A stretch of 64,000 nucleotides of DNA from Sternotherus odoratus (Eukaryota; Chordata; Testudines; Kinosternidae). Below, in pieces: positions 21,801 to 29,727 of this stretch. Below the pieces are notes generated by a model, which saw nothing but the letters and a program-made list of their open reading frames with translations, ran no database searches and had not been told where the DNA came from. Positions within the stretch are counted from its first letter, which is position 1; each line of letters starts with the position of its first letter. The stretch spans positions 30,640,189-30,704,188 of the forward strand of contig JAVMKO010000010.1 of NCBI GenBank assembly GCA_032164245.1, read 5' to 3'. The translations under genes and the position numbers were made by a program.

Positions 21801-23908
21801 TTAAGACTTTAATTATGTGATCACATACTATATTTTTCAGACGACCTCTGCTTCATTCAAGGCAAAGCAGGAATGATGTTCACTGAATGGGCAGCTGTTC
21901 AATATTTCTTTTTATCCTCTTCATACAATGCAGAGCCCAAAGCCTAATTTATCACAAATCAGCCAAACCCTGAACTGAATATATAATTACTAAATTTCTC
22001 ACGGGCTTTTCTATGGTGCTCTCAACAAAGTACCTGAGTGGTCACAGACATTAATGGATCTGTCTTCACACCACTATCACAAGGTGGCATTATTAGCCCC
22101 ACTTTACAGATGGAGAATAGAGGCACAGAGACATTCAGGCCAAAACTAACAAAAATTTTAAAGAAACCTGCACAACACCTTCAAAAGATAAGCCTCAGAG
22201 CTTAAAATCTTAACTTTATTATAATGAGCCTTAAATTCAGTGCCCTTATTAGGTCCATGATTGTCTAACACAGCGGTTCTCAAACTTGTTGAGACCACGA
22301 CCCTTTTTTGTTCTCTGGCGGCGCGGTGCAACCCTTGCATCTCCGCCAAAAAGCCACCAAATTGAATACTTCCGCATTCGGTGGCTATTTTCGGCGGACA
22401 TGCCGAGCGCTTCCGAGAGCGCTCAGTATGTCCACTGAAAAGCCGCTGAATGCAGAAATAATCAATTGGCAGCTTTTCGGCAGCAGCAGGAGCTCGCAAC
22501 TCCCCGGGGAGCGCTCGGTGACCCCCCCCCCGGGGGGTCGCGACCCCCAGTTTGAGAAACCCTGGTCCTAACAATCTATAACCCACTAACTCTCTTTTAT
22601 CTTATGGTGGCAGAGGTGTTAACTGCCACCTATCTTTCCCAAACCTGAGGAAGAGTGGAGGGTAAACTCAAAAGCTTGTCTTTTTCACCAGCTGAAGTTG
22701 GTGAATAAAAGATATTATCTTGCATGCCTTGTCTCTCTAATATCCTGGGACCAACATGGCTAAAACACTAAAAACATCCTCTAATTTTGGATGCTGAACT
22801 TGAGATGCCGAAGGCCTGATTTTTCGCTTTACTCAGAATTTGTATAGCACTTCTTACAGTAAGTTCAAAGCACAGCTCCAGTCAACTTCAATTGAAGTTG
22901 TGAGCACTCATCACTTCTGCAATTCTTATCCCAGGTGTCTCAAGTTCAGTAACTAGGAAGTTAGGAACATCAAATTATTGGCAACTTATAAAAAAAAATA
23001 TGGTTAAAGTGATTTGCCAAGCATTGCATAGGAACTCTCTAGCAAAAGCAGGGATAAAATTTTCAGTCAAGTGACACTATATTTTCTTTACCTGCAGTCC
23101 CCAACACCCTTCCAAATTCAAATTATATGGCAATCTTAAGTCTGGCATTTACTGACTTTTGAGTTCTTGACTTTGCAACCTGAATGTTCCTTTGTGTAGA
23201 TTTTCTAAATGTTATTTCCTAATTTTTTTAAAAAGAAAAAAAAAAATCCAGCATGTGGAATCATATTGACAGCTTTGTGGGTCATCAGCAGTGTTGGCAC
23301 CTTTAATGCACAGCCCAGATTTCTACAATGTGAGCTGAGTAACTGATAATAGTATAGCCTGTTAGCCTTTATGGAGACTTGCCACTAGGGCTTCATATCT
23401 ATTCGCTCCAGGAGAGGAACGCTGATATTCAAGAATTCTGGTTTTAATTCCAGGTTCAACAGGGAAGGGTGCTGTAGTGCCATAAATTAAAAAAAACAAA
23501 AAAAACCCCACAACTATCCCTCTTCTCCCTCTGCAGCCCATCTGTTTCTATCCACTATCACCTGCGCTCCTATCTCTGTACATTCTGCTCCAATTCTCCA
23601 TGTGCTCTTTTGCTATCACCCCACAGAACAGAATAGAGAAATGGCTGCTTGACACAGTACTAAGGGACCTCCTTCCCCTTCCGCATTCAGCAGATATCTA
23701 CACTACAGACTCAAGTAGACCTATGTTAGGTTAGGTTACTGTGGTTGACATCCTTTTGCCAATGGTGCGCATCCACACCAGGAGCACTTCCAGAGAGACA
23801 ATGGGGAGAGGGGAGGAGGGCTGAGAGCTGCAAACAAACCACAATGTTTATTTTTGGTAAAGAAAAATCTTAAAATACTGTTGCACTGCATGAGTGACTT
23901 ACCATCAT
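3752..23908 (-). CDS. SCAPER: SCAPER, 5' part of coding region (exons 2-3 in window)
   Basis: Minus-strand gene for S-phase cyclin A-associated protein in the ER, a large protein of about 1,400 residues in mammals that binds cyclin A/CDK2. Only the N-terminus is here. Exon 2 ends with two adjacent ATG codons (23908-23906 and 23905-23903) directly before its splice donor, and exon 3 (3869-3752) continues ASFQRSNSHDKVRKIVAEEG, nearly identical to the N-terminus I know for vertebrate SCAPER. Both exons have GT-AG borders in the right phase. The intron between them is about 20 kb and filled with transposons. The gene runs off the left edge. It is head-to-head with RCN2, as in mammals. Confidence 0.9.
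3929..4270 (-). mobile_element. Non-autonomous Helitron, copy 1
   Basis: Read on the minus strand, the element begins TCTATATATATAAAAGTC right after an A and ends in a short GC-rich hairpin (CCCGAGCAACGCCGGG), eight bases, then CTAG followed by T. TC start, 3' hairpin, CTAG end and insertion between A and T without target duplication are the Helitron signature. No Rep/helicase coding is present. Copy 2 lies in RCN2 intron 2 (32482-33004); this copy is shorter and carries a private G-rich stretch at about 3955-4015. Confidence 0.8.
4351..4902. mobile_element. Tc1/mariner-superfamily (pogo/Tigger-like) MITE, copy 1
   Basis: Terminal inverted repeats CAGTAAACCCTCGATTTAAC and, inverted, GTTAAATGGAGGTTTTACTG are flanked by TA on both sides (4349-4350, 4903-4904), the mariner-type target duplication. 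The core (about 4440-4800) is a very GC-rich minisatellite of roughly 40 bp units resembling GCGGGCTGGCTGCCGGCTCC. Long open frames through the core are by-products of base composition. A second copy lies at 35372-35847. Confidence 0.75.
4905..5379. other. SCAPER intron 2, possible Harbinger-MITE end
   Basis: GTTTGTCTACACCAGAC near 5078-5095 resembles the end of the Harbinger-type MITEs elsewhere in the window, but the partner end is not clear. Nothing else is assigned. Confidence 0.3.
5985..6223. mobile_element. Fold-back (palindromic) retroposon, copy 1
   Basis: A 215 bp near-palindrome (5997-6211): TGGCACCTTAAAGACTAACT and GGGCTAATACCCACTTCGTC recur inverted in the second half around a short centre. 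It is flanked by the 12 bp direct repeat ACAAAGAAAGAT (5985-5996 and 6212-6223). Target duplications of this length are typical of LINE-mediated retroposition rather than DNA transposition. Copy 2 lies at 12545-12775. Confidence 0.7.
6481..6676 (-). repeat. tRNA-derived turtle SINE
   Basis: On the minus strand the head is tRNA-like: GGATAGCTCAGTGGTTTGAG holds the A box (TAGCTCAGTGG) and GGGTTGTGAGTTCAATCC the B box of an internal pol III promoter. The body continues to a tail containing GACCTTCAAGGTC-type sequence related to CR1 3' ends, and the element terminates in an (ATTT)n run at 6461-6480. This organisation is that of the tortoise pol III SINE family (Cry-type) of cryptodiran turtles and is the best taxon marker here. 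Confidence 0.75.
7340..7575. repeat. Harbinger-type MITE fragment
   Basis: Contains AATAAATCGATTCCCGAGCA, GTAAGTAGACCTAAATATG and the end-like CCAGTGTAAACCTGGG. The first block recurs at 47766-47800. These blocks belong to the abundant turtle MITE family whose ends read GTCTACACT. Limits are approximate and one terminus is missing. Confidence 0.5.
7683..7819. mobile_element. mariner-type MITE, 137 bp
   Basis: Starts CCCTGTTTCCCCGAAAGTAA and ends with the inverted form (CTTATTTTCGGGGAAACACGG type), flanked by TA at 7681-7682 and 7820-7821. Perfectly sized TA duplication and long inverted ends identify a Tc1/mariner MITE. Confidence 0.8.
8373..8439 (+). repeat. 67 bp direct repeat, copy A
   Basis: Starts ATAATTCCAAGAAGGTGGAT and matches 9345-9411 in the same orientation with two mismatches over 67 bp by eye. 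The flanks are unrelated. I do not recognise the unit as part of a known repeat. Confidence 0.6.
9345..9411 (+). repeat. 67 bp direct repeat, copy B
   Basis: Second copy of the unit at 8373-8439, about 970 bp downstream. Both copies encode the same short basic peptide in one frame (NSKKVDRRKRKH), but nothing around them suggests a gene. Confidence 0.6.
11126..11636. mobile_element. mariner-type MITE with internal minisatellite
   Basis: Ends CCGTATTTTTCGCCATATAA and, inverted, TTATACGGCGAAAAATACGG, with TA on both sides (11124-11125, 11637-11638). The middle (about 11375-11515) holds four units of roughly 37-40 bp, each a run of C followed by CGCGCAAAGGGCTGGAGCC. Long open frames through this C-rich core are compositional. 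Confidence 0.8.
11942..13330 (+). mobile_element. Probable solo LTR inserted in the hAT element
   Basis: The hAT sequence breaks at GTACC (11937-11941) and resumes at GTACC (13331-13335), a 5 bp duplication of retroviral type. The insert carries a TATAAAAG box near 12414 and ends ..CATCACA. The left end (TTTGAAG) lacks the expected TG, perhaps through decay. A fold-back element (12545-12775) sits inside, so the original insert was about 1.17 kb. I recognise its general sequence as a common turtle LTR-like repeat, without a family name. Confidence 0.55.
12545..12775. mobile_element. Fold-back (palindromic) retroposon, copy 2
   Basis: A 199 bp near-palindrome at 12561-12759, flanked by the 16 bp direct repeat CTAGTCTGTGAAAGAA (12545-12560 and 12760-12775). 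The arms carry TGGCACCTTAAAGACTA and its inverse, as in copy 1 at 5985-6223. The first bases (TCAGAGAGGTAGCCGTGTTA) contain a weak A-box-like stretch, but I could not show a B box. Confidence 0.75.
13461..13817 (+). pseudogene. hAT transposase C-terminal remnant
   Basis: An uninterrupted 118-residue frame contains the hAT family dimerisation region: PLEWWLMHERTYEFLAHLAH, then KYLAMMATAVSCESLFSLS and a terminal VCLRNWLNKK. This is the usual W..YP.L..LA..YL....SV..ER.FS pattern in decayed form, for example SCESLFS where active copies have S.ER.FS. The DDE catalytic part is missing upstream because of deletion and the LTR insertion at 11942-13330. Part of the hAT element at 10928-14164. Confidence 0.7.
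14173..14645. other. SCAPER intron 2, possible MITE fragment
   Basis: AT-rich sequence. The stretch about 14390-14600 begins TCTTGTCAACAC and ends ACTAGTGTTCGTAAAGCC, resembling worn ends of a Harbinger-type MITE. No gene seen. Confidence 0.35.
14646..14850. repeat. CR1-related repeat fragment
   Basis: AAGAACATAAGAATGACCAT, GGTCAGATCAAATGGTCCAT and GAGGCTAGGGACACCAT are signature blocks of a CR1-type repeat widespread in turtle and bird genomes. Assigned from recognition of these blocks; no coding part remains. Confidence 0.6.
14851..17603. other. SCAPER intron 2, nothing recognised
   Basis: About 2.7 kb of AT-rich DNA. No exon, RNA gene, inverted-repeat element or tandem array was found. 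Short minus-strand frames at 15834-16258 have no recognisable domain. Confidence 0.5.
17985..19650 (+). pseudogene. Harbinger accessory Myb/SANT-like protein remnant
   Basis: Fragments in changing frames: DLISIWVKKVVQSQLR near 18040, CQFYKELDTTLGGDP near 18245-18300, LTQEEEILDEGVEGDPEDH near 18360-18415, then RTKEDFLCDVIMRSAAEKQ and KKRDRKENMGHQNEAMER near 19170-19310, and a Ser/Pro/His-rich tail to about 19640. In intact elements this DNA-binding protein helps bring the transposase to the nucleus and to the transposon ends. Stops and frameshifts (for example the stop at about 18480) show it is dead. Confidence 0.6.
19930..21180 (-). pseudogene. Harbinger (HARBI1-like) transposase remnant
   Basis: Minus-strand frames give, in order, LALTNTSRVAVELFLKLQR (about 21130), WKLATPDYYRSVANQFGVGK with STIGLVLTEVCRAIN (about 20690-20800), a GTHIPILAP block (about 20560), FNNRLSKCRMTVEFAFG (about 20215) and CCMLHNFCE (about 20090). 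These match the helix-turn-helix region and the DDE_Tnp_4 catalytic domain of HARBI1-like transposases. Several stops and frameshifts interrupt the catalytic part, so no active enzyme is encoded. Convergent with the accessory-protein remnant in the same element. Confidence 0.7.
21528..22270. other. SCAPER intron 2, nothing recognised
   Basis: AT-rich intronic DNA with no supportable gene or element. The stretch 22040-22140 resembles spacer between SINE-like fragments but lacks diagnostic boxes. Confidence 0.4.
22271..22564. mobile_element. hAT-type MITE with CAG..CTG ends
   Basis: Starts CAGCGGTTCTCAAACTTGTT and ends CAGTTTGAGAAACCCTG, imperfect inverted repeats of the Charlie/MER5-like type. 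Flanks GTCTAACA and GTCCTAACA look like an 8 bp target duplication that gained one base. The interior is GC-rich and itself partly palindromic (ATTCGGTGGC against GCCGCTGAAT). Confidence 0.65.
22565..23689. other. SCAPER intron 2, nothing recognised
   Basis: No exon or clear repeat element found. A short (A)n-rich stretch at 23228-23250 and another at 23490-23505 are simple sequence. Confidence 0.4.
23690..23835. repeat. Harbinger-type MITE fragment
   Basis: ATCTACACTACAGACTCAAG near 23697 and GCATCCACACCAGGAGC near 23770 resemble the outer and inner blocks of the turtle Harbinger MITE. Incomplete, without a visible target duplication. Confidence 0.35.
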
Positions 23909-23978
23909 GTTATAACTCTCTGCTACATCAACAGTCTCACTTATCACATTTTTGGCTGACCCCATGGAGTTTTCATAC
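23903..23978 (-). CDS. SCAPER: SCAPER exon 2 with the usual start codons
   Basis: 76 bp exon on the minus strand between an acceptor ending ttttaacacag (ag at 23979-23980) and a gtaagtcactc donor (23892-23902). It ends exactly with ATGATG, so the conventional start MM joins ASFQRS in exon 3. The frame stays open upstream through the whole exon (YENSMGSAKNVISETVDVAE then SYN), including an earlier in-frame ATG, and connects in phase to exon 1. Protein initiation may therefore occur here or further upstream. Confidence 0.85.
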
Positions 23979-25499
23979 CTGTGTTAAAATAAATGTAACT
24001 AGTCATTAACTTTGTTTTATGCGATATGTATTAAAAAAACTATGTTCTAACTTTAATGCTAGACATTAATCTTTCATCATCTTTAGAAGAATTAAAAAAT
24101 GAAGTAGCATTTACATCATGCATGTCAATTTAAATCTATTGGTACAGCTACCATCTAAATGTCTTATCAAACATTTAAAAGATATTTTATTAAAAGACAG
24201 CTAGACATCTGGCAGAAAATCAAAAGGTTAACAGAATCCATAGCAAAGTTTAAATCTCCATGCAGAAATATTAGTAATGCCATAAAGTATATGAAAACTG
24301 ATTCAAATCAACAGTATTGGGAAAATACAAATGATGGAAATCAAAACCTTTTTAGAGGCGGTAATATTGAGGTCCAGGACTTCCCATCTGCCTCATCAGA
24401 GGCTTCTCAATTTAAATAAAGAGCTCTAAATTACAAATAAAACAGTAATTTCAAACTAGTCTACATCTGTTTTTTGTTTTGGTTAAACTACTAAGAAGTG
24501 GAAGAAGTCTTTAGTATATTCCACAGTTTTGGAAAACAGCATATTATTCCTTTATGGCATGATCCTGCAGGCCTTTTTCATTCTTCTTGTCCCACTAAAG
24601 TGAATTTTTTACATCAGTGGTCTTCATAAAGCACTTATTTAAAAGGGCTTCACTGAATTTCTTTACTTGCTTTAGGATGGTACGTACATCTTTTAATAAA
24701 TGAGGTTTTATTAAATATTTCTTAAAGCCAGCTTCACAGTAAATCTACCTGTGCGTTCACTGTTTACATTGCAAAGAATCTTCTGCGGATTATGACAAAA
24801 TCCAATTTTAGGTTTTTACTGCCATGATATTGAAAAGTTCTAAATGTATTTCATCTATATAGTTATATGATAATTATTTCCTCTATGATGTCAACAGATA
24901 AAATGTTAAATTTTCAAAACTGTCTCTTTGACAAGCACTTCCACTGAAGCATCTGGTTCTGACCACTGTTGGAGAAAGGAATCTAGATTAGGGACCTTGC
25001 ATCTGACCCAGTGCAGCAATTGCTATGCATCACTGTTAAATGGCAGTACTGTACCTTTTTTTAAGCTACAGTTGTGCCATTCCCCTGCTCTCAGATTGGT
25101 ACGTCAAATTTCCCACATCTTGCACCCCATGTTATGTGTGTATACATTTCAATGTATGTACTGTATACACATACAGATATTTAAAATCTGGGAAAGTCAT
25201 GTAGGCTTTTAAAATAACCATCAGGTAACTGCTAGATTCTTTCTTTCATTTTACTCTCCATTATTTGGAATGCTTTCCTTTAAACAAAAATCTAGGTTTT
25301 TCACCCCTGTGCTTATTTTATTTTTGTGATTTAGCAAACACTGAAACAATCTGCCTCTGTAGGAGGATAAGTGAAATTAGCATGGTTGTTTTTGTTTAAA
25401 AAAACAAACACTTGATTTGTCAAAATAAAATGTGCTTGTGTATCAACATTATTTAAAAAATCAGCACGTCTGGGAACAGTTAGAAGCATGACACTTGTA
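23979..25499. other. SCAPER intron 1, nothing recognised
   Basis: AT-rich intron between exons 1 and 2. The 86-codon open frame at 24159-24419 has no recognisable domain and no splice or start context that would support it. Confidence 0.45.
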
Positions 25500-25760
25500 T
25501 GTGTGCAACTGATTGTTCTCAAGCACAGTACTTTGCATTTGTCCTTATTGAATTTCATCCTTTTTACTTCAGACCACTTCTCCAGTTTGTCCAGATCATT
25601 TTGAACTTTAAAGCACATGCAACCCCTCCCAGCTTGGTATCATCTGCAAACTTTATTAGCGTACTCTCTATGCCTTTATCTAAATCATTGATGAAGATAT
25701 TGAACAGAATTTCTGTAGCTGTAACTCTTCTTCCTGTCCTCAACCGTTAAAAAGTGACAC
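25500..25760 (-). repeat. CR1 LINE fragment (RT C-terminal part)
   Basis: Minus-strand frames read [20 protein letters not shown] with DKCKVL, and upstream the plus strand shows the antisense of the FADDTKL-region (TTGGTATCATCTGCAAACTT near 25630). This is the same part of CR1 RT as in the copy at 50203-51164. Truncated and broken. Confidence 0.65.
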
Positions 25761-26235
25761 TATCAGTTTAGAACCTAATCAGTTAAAGTTTTAAGTAGTT
25801 TCCAGTAATATCTTTCTCAGTCCCTCCTGCGAGTTTTTGAGATTTTACAATCAAGTTCTCCTTTCTCCCTTATCTGTGTGGAGGTCTTTCACGTAATAAA
25901 ACTAGGGGGCATAAGCAGAAACAGGGAAAATGACTACACATAAAATTCTGTCAAATACATAAGGGAAGCAAAGGAATATTCCCCCTCTCTCTTTCAGGTA
26001 TAATAATCTCAGGTGTTCCTCGTAATTCAAGTAAGAAAAAAACCAGAAGTATTTATTTTAAATTGACTGCACCCCTTAAACTATAAGCCTCAGTTGATGT
26101 CCGGTATGCCAGAACTGGTGTGCACTGAACAGCCACAGAGTAGGCTGATCACAAGCCTGGGACTTGGATCAACTGGTAAATTACAGCAGCTGTTCTAAAG
26201 ATGTTCTTGGAAGGTTATACTGAATTCCTGCCACA
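25761..26235. other. SCAPER intron 1, nothing recognised
   Basis: No gene or repeat supported. It ends at the A that precedes the Helitron start. Confidence 0.4.
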
Positions 26236-26860
26236 TCCTATATAATAAAAGGCCAGAGGAAGTTTGTCTGAAGCCGTCATGCGCAGTAGAGACGGCCCGG
26301 ATGAACAGCATACTAGGAGTGGTAGTTCGGCGGCACAAAATGGCTGTCACGCGTGCACCGCTGCGAGCTGCAGAGACGGCCCGGACAAACAGCGGTAAGC
26401 ACTTTGGCCCGTCCCCAGTGAGGTAGCAGGGCACAGTGCTGAGAGGCAGTGGTGGAGCGGGGGGGGGGGACCCCAGTGAGGTAACAGGGCACAGTGCTGA
26501 GAGGCAGTGGTAGAGCGGGGGGGGGGGGACCCCAGTGAGGTAACAGAGCATAGTGCTATGGGGCAGTGGTAGAGGAGGGGGACCCCAGTGAGGTAACAGG
26601 GTATAGTGCAGTGGGACTGAGGGGCAGTGGTAGAGCAGGGGGGGACCCCAGTGAGGTAACAGGGTATGGTGCAGGGGGACTGAGGGGCAGTGGTAGAGCA
26701 GGGGGGGACCCCAGTGAGGTAACAGGGCACGGTACAGTGGGACTGAGAGGCAGTGGCAGAGCGGGGGAGGGACTCAGTGAGGTAACAGGGCACAGTGCAG
26801 GGGGACTGAGGGCAAACACCATTAAGCACTTTGGCCCGTGTACACGGACTTTTACACTAG
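26236..26860 (+). mobile_element. Non-autonomous Helitron with tandem-repeat core
   Basis: Starts TCCTATATAATAAAAGGCC directly after an A, the 5' terminus I know from HeliBat-type vertebrate Helitrons. It ends with the hairpin CCGTGTACACGG (26836-26847), nine bases, then CTAG (26857-26860) followed by T. No target duplication, as expected for rolling-circle insertion. The interior is mostly a minisatellite (26413-26810) and codes for nothing. A different family from the Helitrons at 3929 and 32482. Confidence 0.8.
26413..26810 (+). repeat. Minisatellite, seven units of about 53-64 bp
   Basis: Each unit begins CCCCAGTGAGGTAACAGGG (the last begins CTCAGTG) and ends in a G-run. Later units contain an extra GGGACTGAGGGG-type block absent from the first three, so the array grew in two steps. 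Frames open along the array on both strands are repeat artefacts. Confidence 0.8.
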
Positions 26861-27039
26861 TGATCAAATAAAAGTTCAAGGTGAGCCTAACACCGCTAAA
26901 GTCTTTTGGTCCATAACCGGGTCCCAGCTGCCCTCTGAATAAGACTAATCACGTTTACCAGACACCAGTGGTAAATATTTAGATACCGTTTGCGCAACCG
27001 GGTAAATTATTTTTTCCAAGTCCAAACAACCGAGGGAAC

Positions 27040-27770
27040 TTCGTTTCACGGGAAGTGCTAAGCACAGGGGTCCCAAGCACGGAGCGGAGCGCTCTCTCCT
27101 ACGCGCACAGGAGCCCCCATCACAGCCCAACCCCCTGCCATTCGTGGGACCGCTGCGCGGGAGCGGGGCTTTGGGGAAGGTCCCTGGTAGAGGAGTTTCT
27201 AGGGCAGACCCGCTTTCGGGGAAATCCCCCCTATGTACAGGGACCCCACAGCAGCCTAGTGGCGGCAGCCCCACGCCCCCTCCCAGCAGTAGAGCCAGGT
27301 GTCAGGCTGCCAGCGACCCCTTGTCTGTCGGAACCCCCTCCCCCCACAGGTGCTACCCCCAGCGCTGGGGAGGGAGGCCCATCCTCCGCGTCCCGCCCGC
27401 CTTGGTGGAGACGGGCAGCCGGCTCCGGCAGAAGAACCGGGCCGGACAGCCGCCATCTTGTTATCCCCCCAGGCTCAGCAAGTCGCCCCTCCCCTTTACT
27501 CCGCGGAGCGCAATAAGCGACCCACACTTACACTCTCCTCTTTGCTGCGTTGTCCCGCCTGCGCGCGTCCCGCCGAGCTGATGTCATCTCATCCCGCCAG
27601 TGGCCGGTGCAGTGTCAGGAACGGCCTCCCGTCGCAGCTTGCCGGGACACGCCGGAGCCGCCCGCGCGTGCTCAGAACGAGCCGGCGAAGGGGCTGCCCT
27701 ACCTTTGCCCGTAGTTCGTTGTCACCAGTACCTGCTAGGGGCGGGAGGAGGAGGAGGAGGGGAGATGGTT
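27040..27770 (-). promoter_or_regulatory. SCAPER: SCAPER CpG-island promoter region
   Basis: A GC-rich, CpG-dense block contrasting with the AT-rich surroundings, covering the inferred SCAPER exon 1. No TATA box is evident. With the RCN2 CpG block at about 30130-30720 it forms a head-to-head promoter pair separated by a solo LTR. The exact transcription start cannot be read from the sequence. Confidence 0.65.
27532..27587 (-). CDS. SCAPER: SCAPER exon 1, possible coding part
   Basis: On the minus strand a gtaagtgtg donor (27523-27531) ends an exon whose last bases join exon 2 in an open frame. The frame begins at ATG 27587-27585 and reads MTSARRDARRRDNAAKRR, then a split valine codon, before the exon 2 sequence. 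That would add about 42 residues before the conventional MM. A two-codon upstream ORF (ATGAGATGA, 27592-27584) overlaps this start. The 5' limit of the exon is unknown, perhaps 27.65-27.72 kb. The donor is good; coding use is an inference. Confidence 0.5.
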
Positions 27771-28344
27771 AGGCATTGATGAAGAAAGCCGTAAAGCTGA
27801 TTCAGATCAGAAATCTTACCTGTAGTGAACTGTTAGGTTCTGACATGGATATTAACATGATTATCAGGCAAACTAAGCAGTCACAATTTAGAGAGCTCTA
27901 TGAAGGACTGATCCCTTGTAGATCCTAATCCGAAGGCACAGGTGTTTGATCAGAAAATTACAGAAATACAGCGGGCAAGAACTCCCTCCCCCCGCCGTAC
28001 CATTTCTAATTCTAAAATAATCAAGATTATGTAAAAGTCTTGACCCCAACAGAATGACTTTAAATGTTATTGTAGAACTAAGAATCTTGAGAAACACTTT
28101 GACACAGGCAAATTAGAGGAATATGATATCTGATGCTTTCCCTCTTGGAAAGTGTTATTGATTAATTGTATTTTTTGCCTAATATACAGTATATAACATT
28201 TTTGTGTTCTGTTCCTTTTATTACCTCTAATCATATTTTCTCCTTTTCCTATCTTTGGTCTTCTCAATGCATGACCACATAGCAAATAAGCTTACATGTA
28301 ACATATCTGCACTTACTTAATGTTACAGTGTTTGGGAAACCTGT
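27771..28344. other. SCAPER-RCN2 spacer, nothing recognised
   Basis: AT-rich DNA between the SCAPER CpG island and the solo LTR. No conserved motif or gene could be supported. Confidence 0.4.
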
Positions 28345-29018
28345 TGTGATGAAGTAGGAATACTGTGTGTGCGTGCCCCAGTTTCCCCTATGCATTTCTT
28401 GAACGTCTATGTGAAGGAATAGGGGCTGAGTGTAAGCAAGCAGGGAACATCCTTTCCCCTCTCAGAAGGTATGCATACCTGAAGCTGTAATCTGACCCTA
28501 AGTGGGGTAGGGAGGTCACCTGACCTGGCTGAGCCAGGGGGGCGGAGGGGCTGGTGAGAGTTTTGGGAGTCTGCAGCTAGCTGGAGAGAGGTTTTGAAGT
28601 CTGAAGCTGGGTGGGCAGGAAGGAGGAAGGCCCAGGCAGGGTCTGGCCTCCCTTGGGCCCCCAAATGGATCCAGCTGAGGGGTTCGGGTGCCTACAAGCT
28701 CGGTGTTAGACCATGTACCTGTCGACGAATAAACCTCTGTTTTACTGGCTGGCTGAGAGTCACGTTTGACTGTGGATTTGGGGTGCAGAATCCATGGGCT
28801 CACTCAGGATCCCGCCCAGACGGGCTCGCTGGGGGAAGCACACGGAGGGGCAGAAGGTGCTGAATGCTCCAAGGTCAGACCCAGGAAGGTTGAAGTGGGT
28901 ACCCGTGAAGCTCCTAGCCTTGGAAACAGGCTGTGTACAGAGAGGGGACACTTCGCCTGAGGTCCTGTCTGGTTTCCTAGGGAGCGGTTCCGGACCATCG
29001 CCCAGACACTCCATGACA
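28345..29018 (+). mobile_element. Solo LTR of an endogenous retrovirus, 674 bp
   Basis: Begins TGTGATGAAGTAGGAATACT and ends CCATGACA, the TG..CA form. Flanks CCTGT (28340-28344) and CCTAT (29019-29023) look like a 5 bp target duplication with one change. AATAAA at about 28727-28732 followed by TGTTTTACTGG fits an R/U5 polyadenylation signal. I recognise the sequence type as a common turtle LTR. Only one LTR is present, so internal recombination removed the provirus. It lies between the divergent SCAPER and RCN2 promoters. Confidence 0.75.
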
Positions 29019-29237
29019 CCTATTATAATAGTTGTATGTGGCGCACTTGACAGCTCTTAAAACATCCTGCAAAGGTTTGTTGCTGTTGGGTGTTAGTAGT
29101 GGGTACAGCTCAACTGGTCTGAACACAGTTTAGTTGAAAGTGCAAAGACAAATTATGGCCAGCACCAGTACAGAAACTGAACAAGTTTTAATTTGTTTTC
29201 TGAGACAGTGATGGACAGTTACAGGACTTATCCTTTT

Positions 29238-29310
29238 CTTCGAACCATAGAATTGTAAGGCTGGAAGGAACCTTAAGAGGCTGCACTAAGTAAACCTTCT
29301 GGAGTTCTCA
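29238..29310 (-). repeat. CR1 3'-end fragment
   Basis: CATAGAATTGTAAGGCTGGA and GGAACCTTAAGAGG match the 3' tail region of CR1 (antisense to the element). Short and truncated. Confidence 0.5.
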
Positions 29311-29634
29311 CAATAAAATGTTGTGTGGCCTCAACTTGATGGTGGCTGCTATGACAAATTTTCTTAAAATACTTAATTAACTTTAGGAAAAACAAATAAA
29401 TATGTACATCTACATGTCCAAATCATTATAATTTATTTATATAGGATTTTATTGCAGATTCAATAATAAAAAATTATGCACAGTTCTCTATTCTTTACTG
29501 GACCTAAAATCAGAATAGAAACACAAATAAGTTGGTTTACACATCCTTGTATTTTGTTGTTGCTGTTGCTTTTGGTTTTGGTTGCCTTTTAAAAAAAAGA
29601 TTTTCTAGCTAGTAAGCCTGCTGCTGTGAAAATT
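29311..29634. other. Spacer upstream of RCN2
   Basis: AT-rich, no gene or element recognised. Confidence 0.4.
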
Positions 29635-29727
29635 GATATTTGTATGGTTGTTAACTTACCGGTACTAACTAAGGTGCTACCCTTAGGGGAGGCTGCGAAA
29701 AGTGATATTAACAACCATACAAATATC
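29635..29727. repeat. Perfect 20 bp inverted repeat (hairpin-forming)
   Basis: Arms GATATTTGTATGGTTGTTAA (29635-29654) and its exact complement (29708-29727) enclose 53 bp, about 0.7 kb upstream of the RCN2 start codon. Weaker pairing extends slightly beyond the arms. It could be a small MITE or a fold-back remnant; no target duplication was identified. Confidence 0.6.

Noticed and set aside
26413..26810. CRISPR-like array
   Set aside because: Units are contiguous minisatellite repeats without unique spacers, in a vertebrate Helitron.
26195..26879. Open frames up to 160 codons on both strands
   Set aside because: They follow the tandem units of the Helitron minisatellite; periodic peptide repeats simply mirror the DNA repeat.
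27055..27772. Several frames over 140 codons in the CpG block
   Set aside because: Stop codons are rare in GC-rich DNA; the region is explained by the SCAPER promoter and exon 1 on the minus strand.
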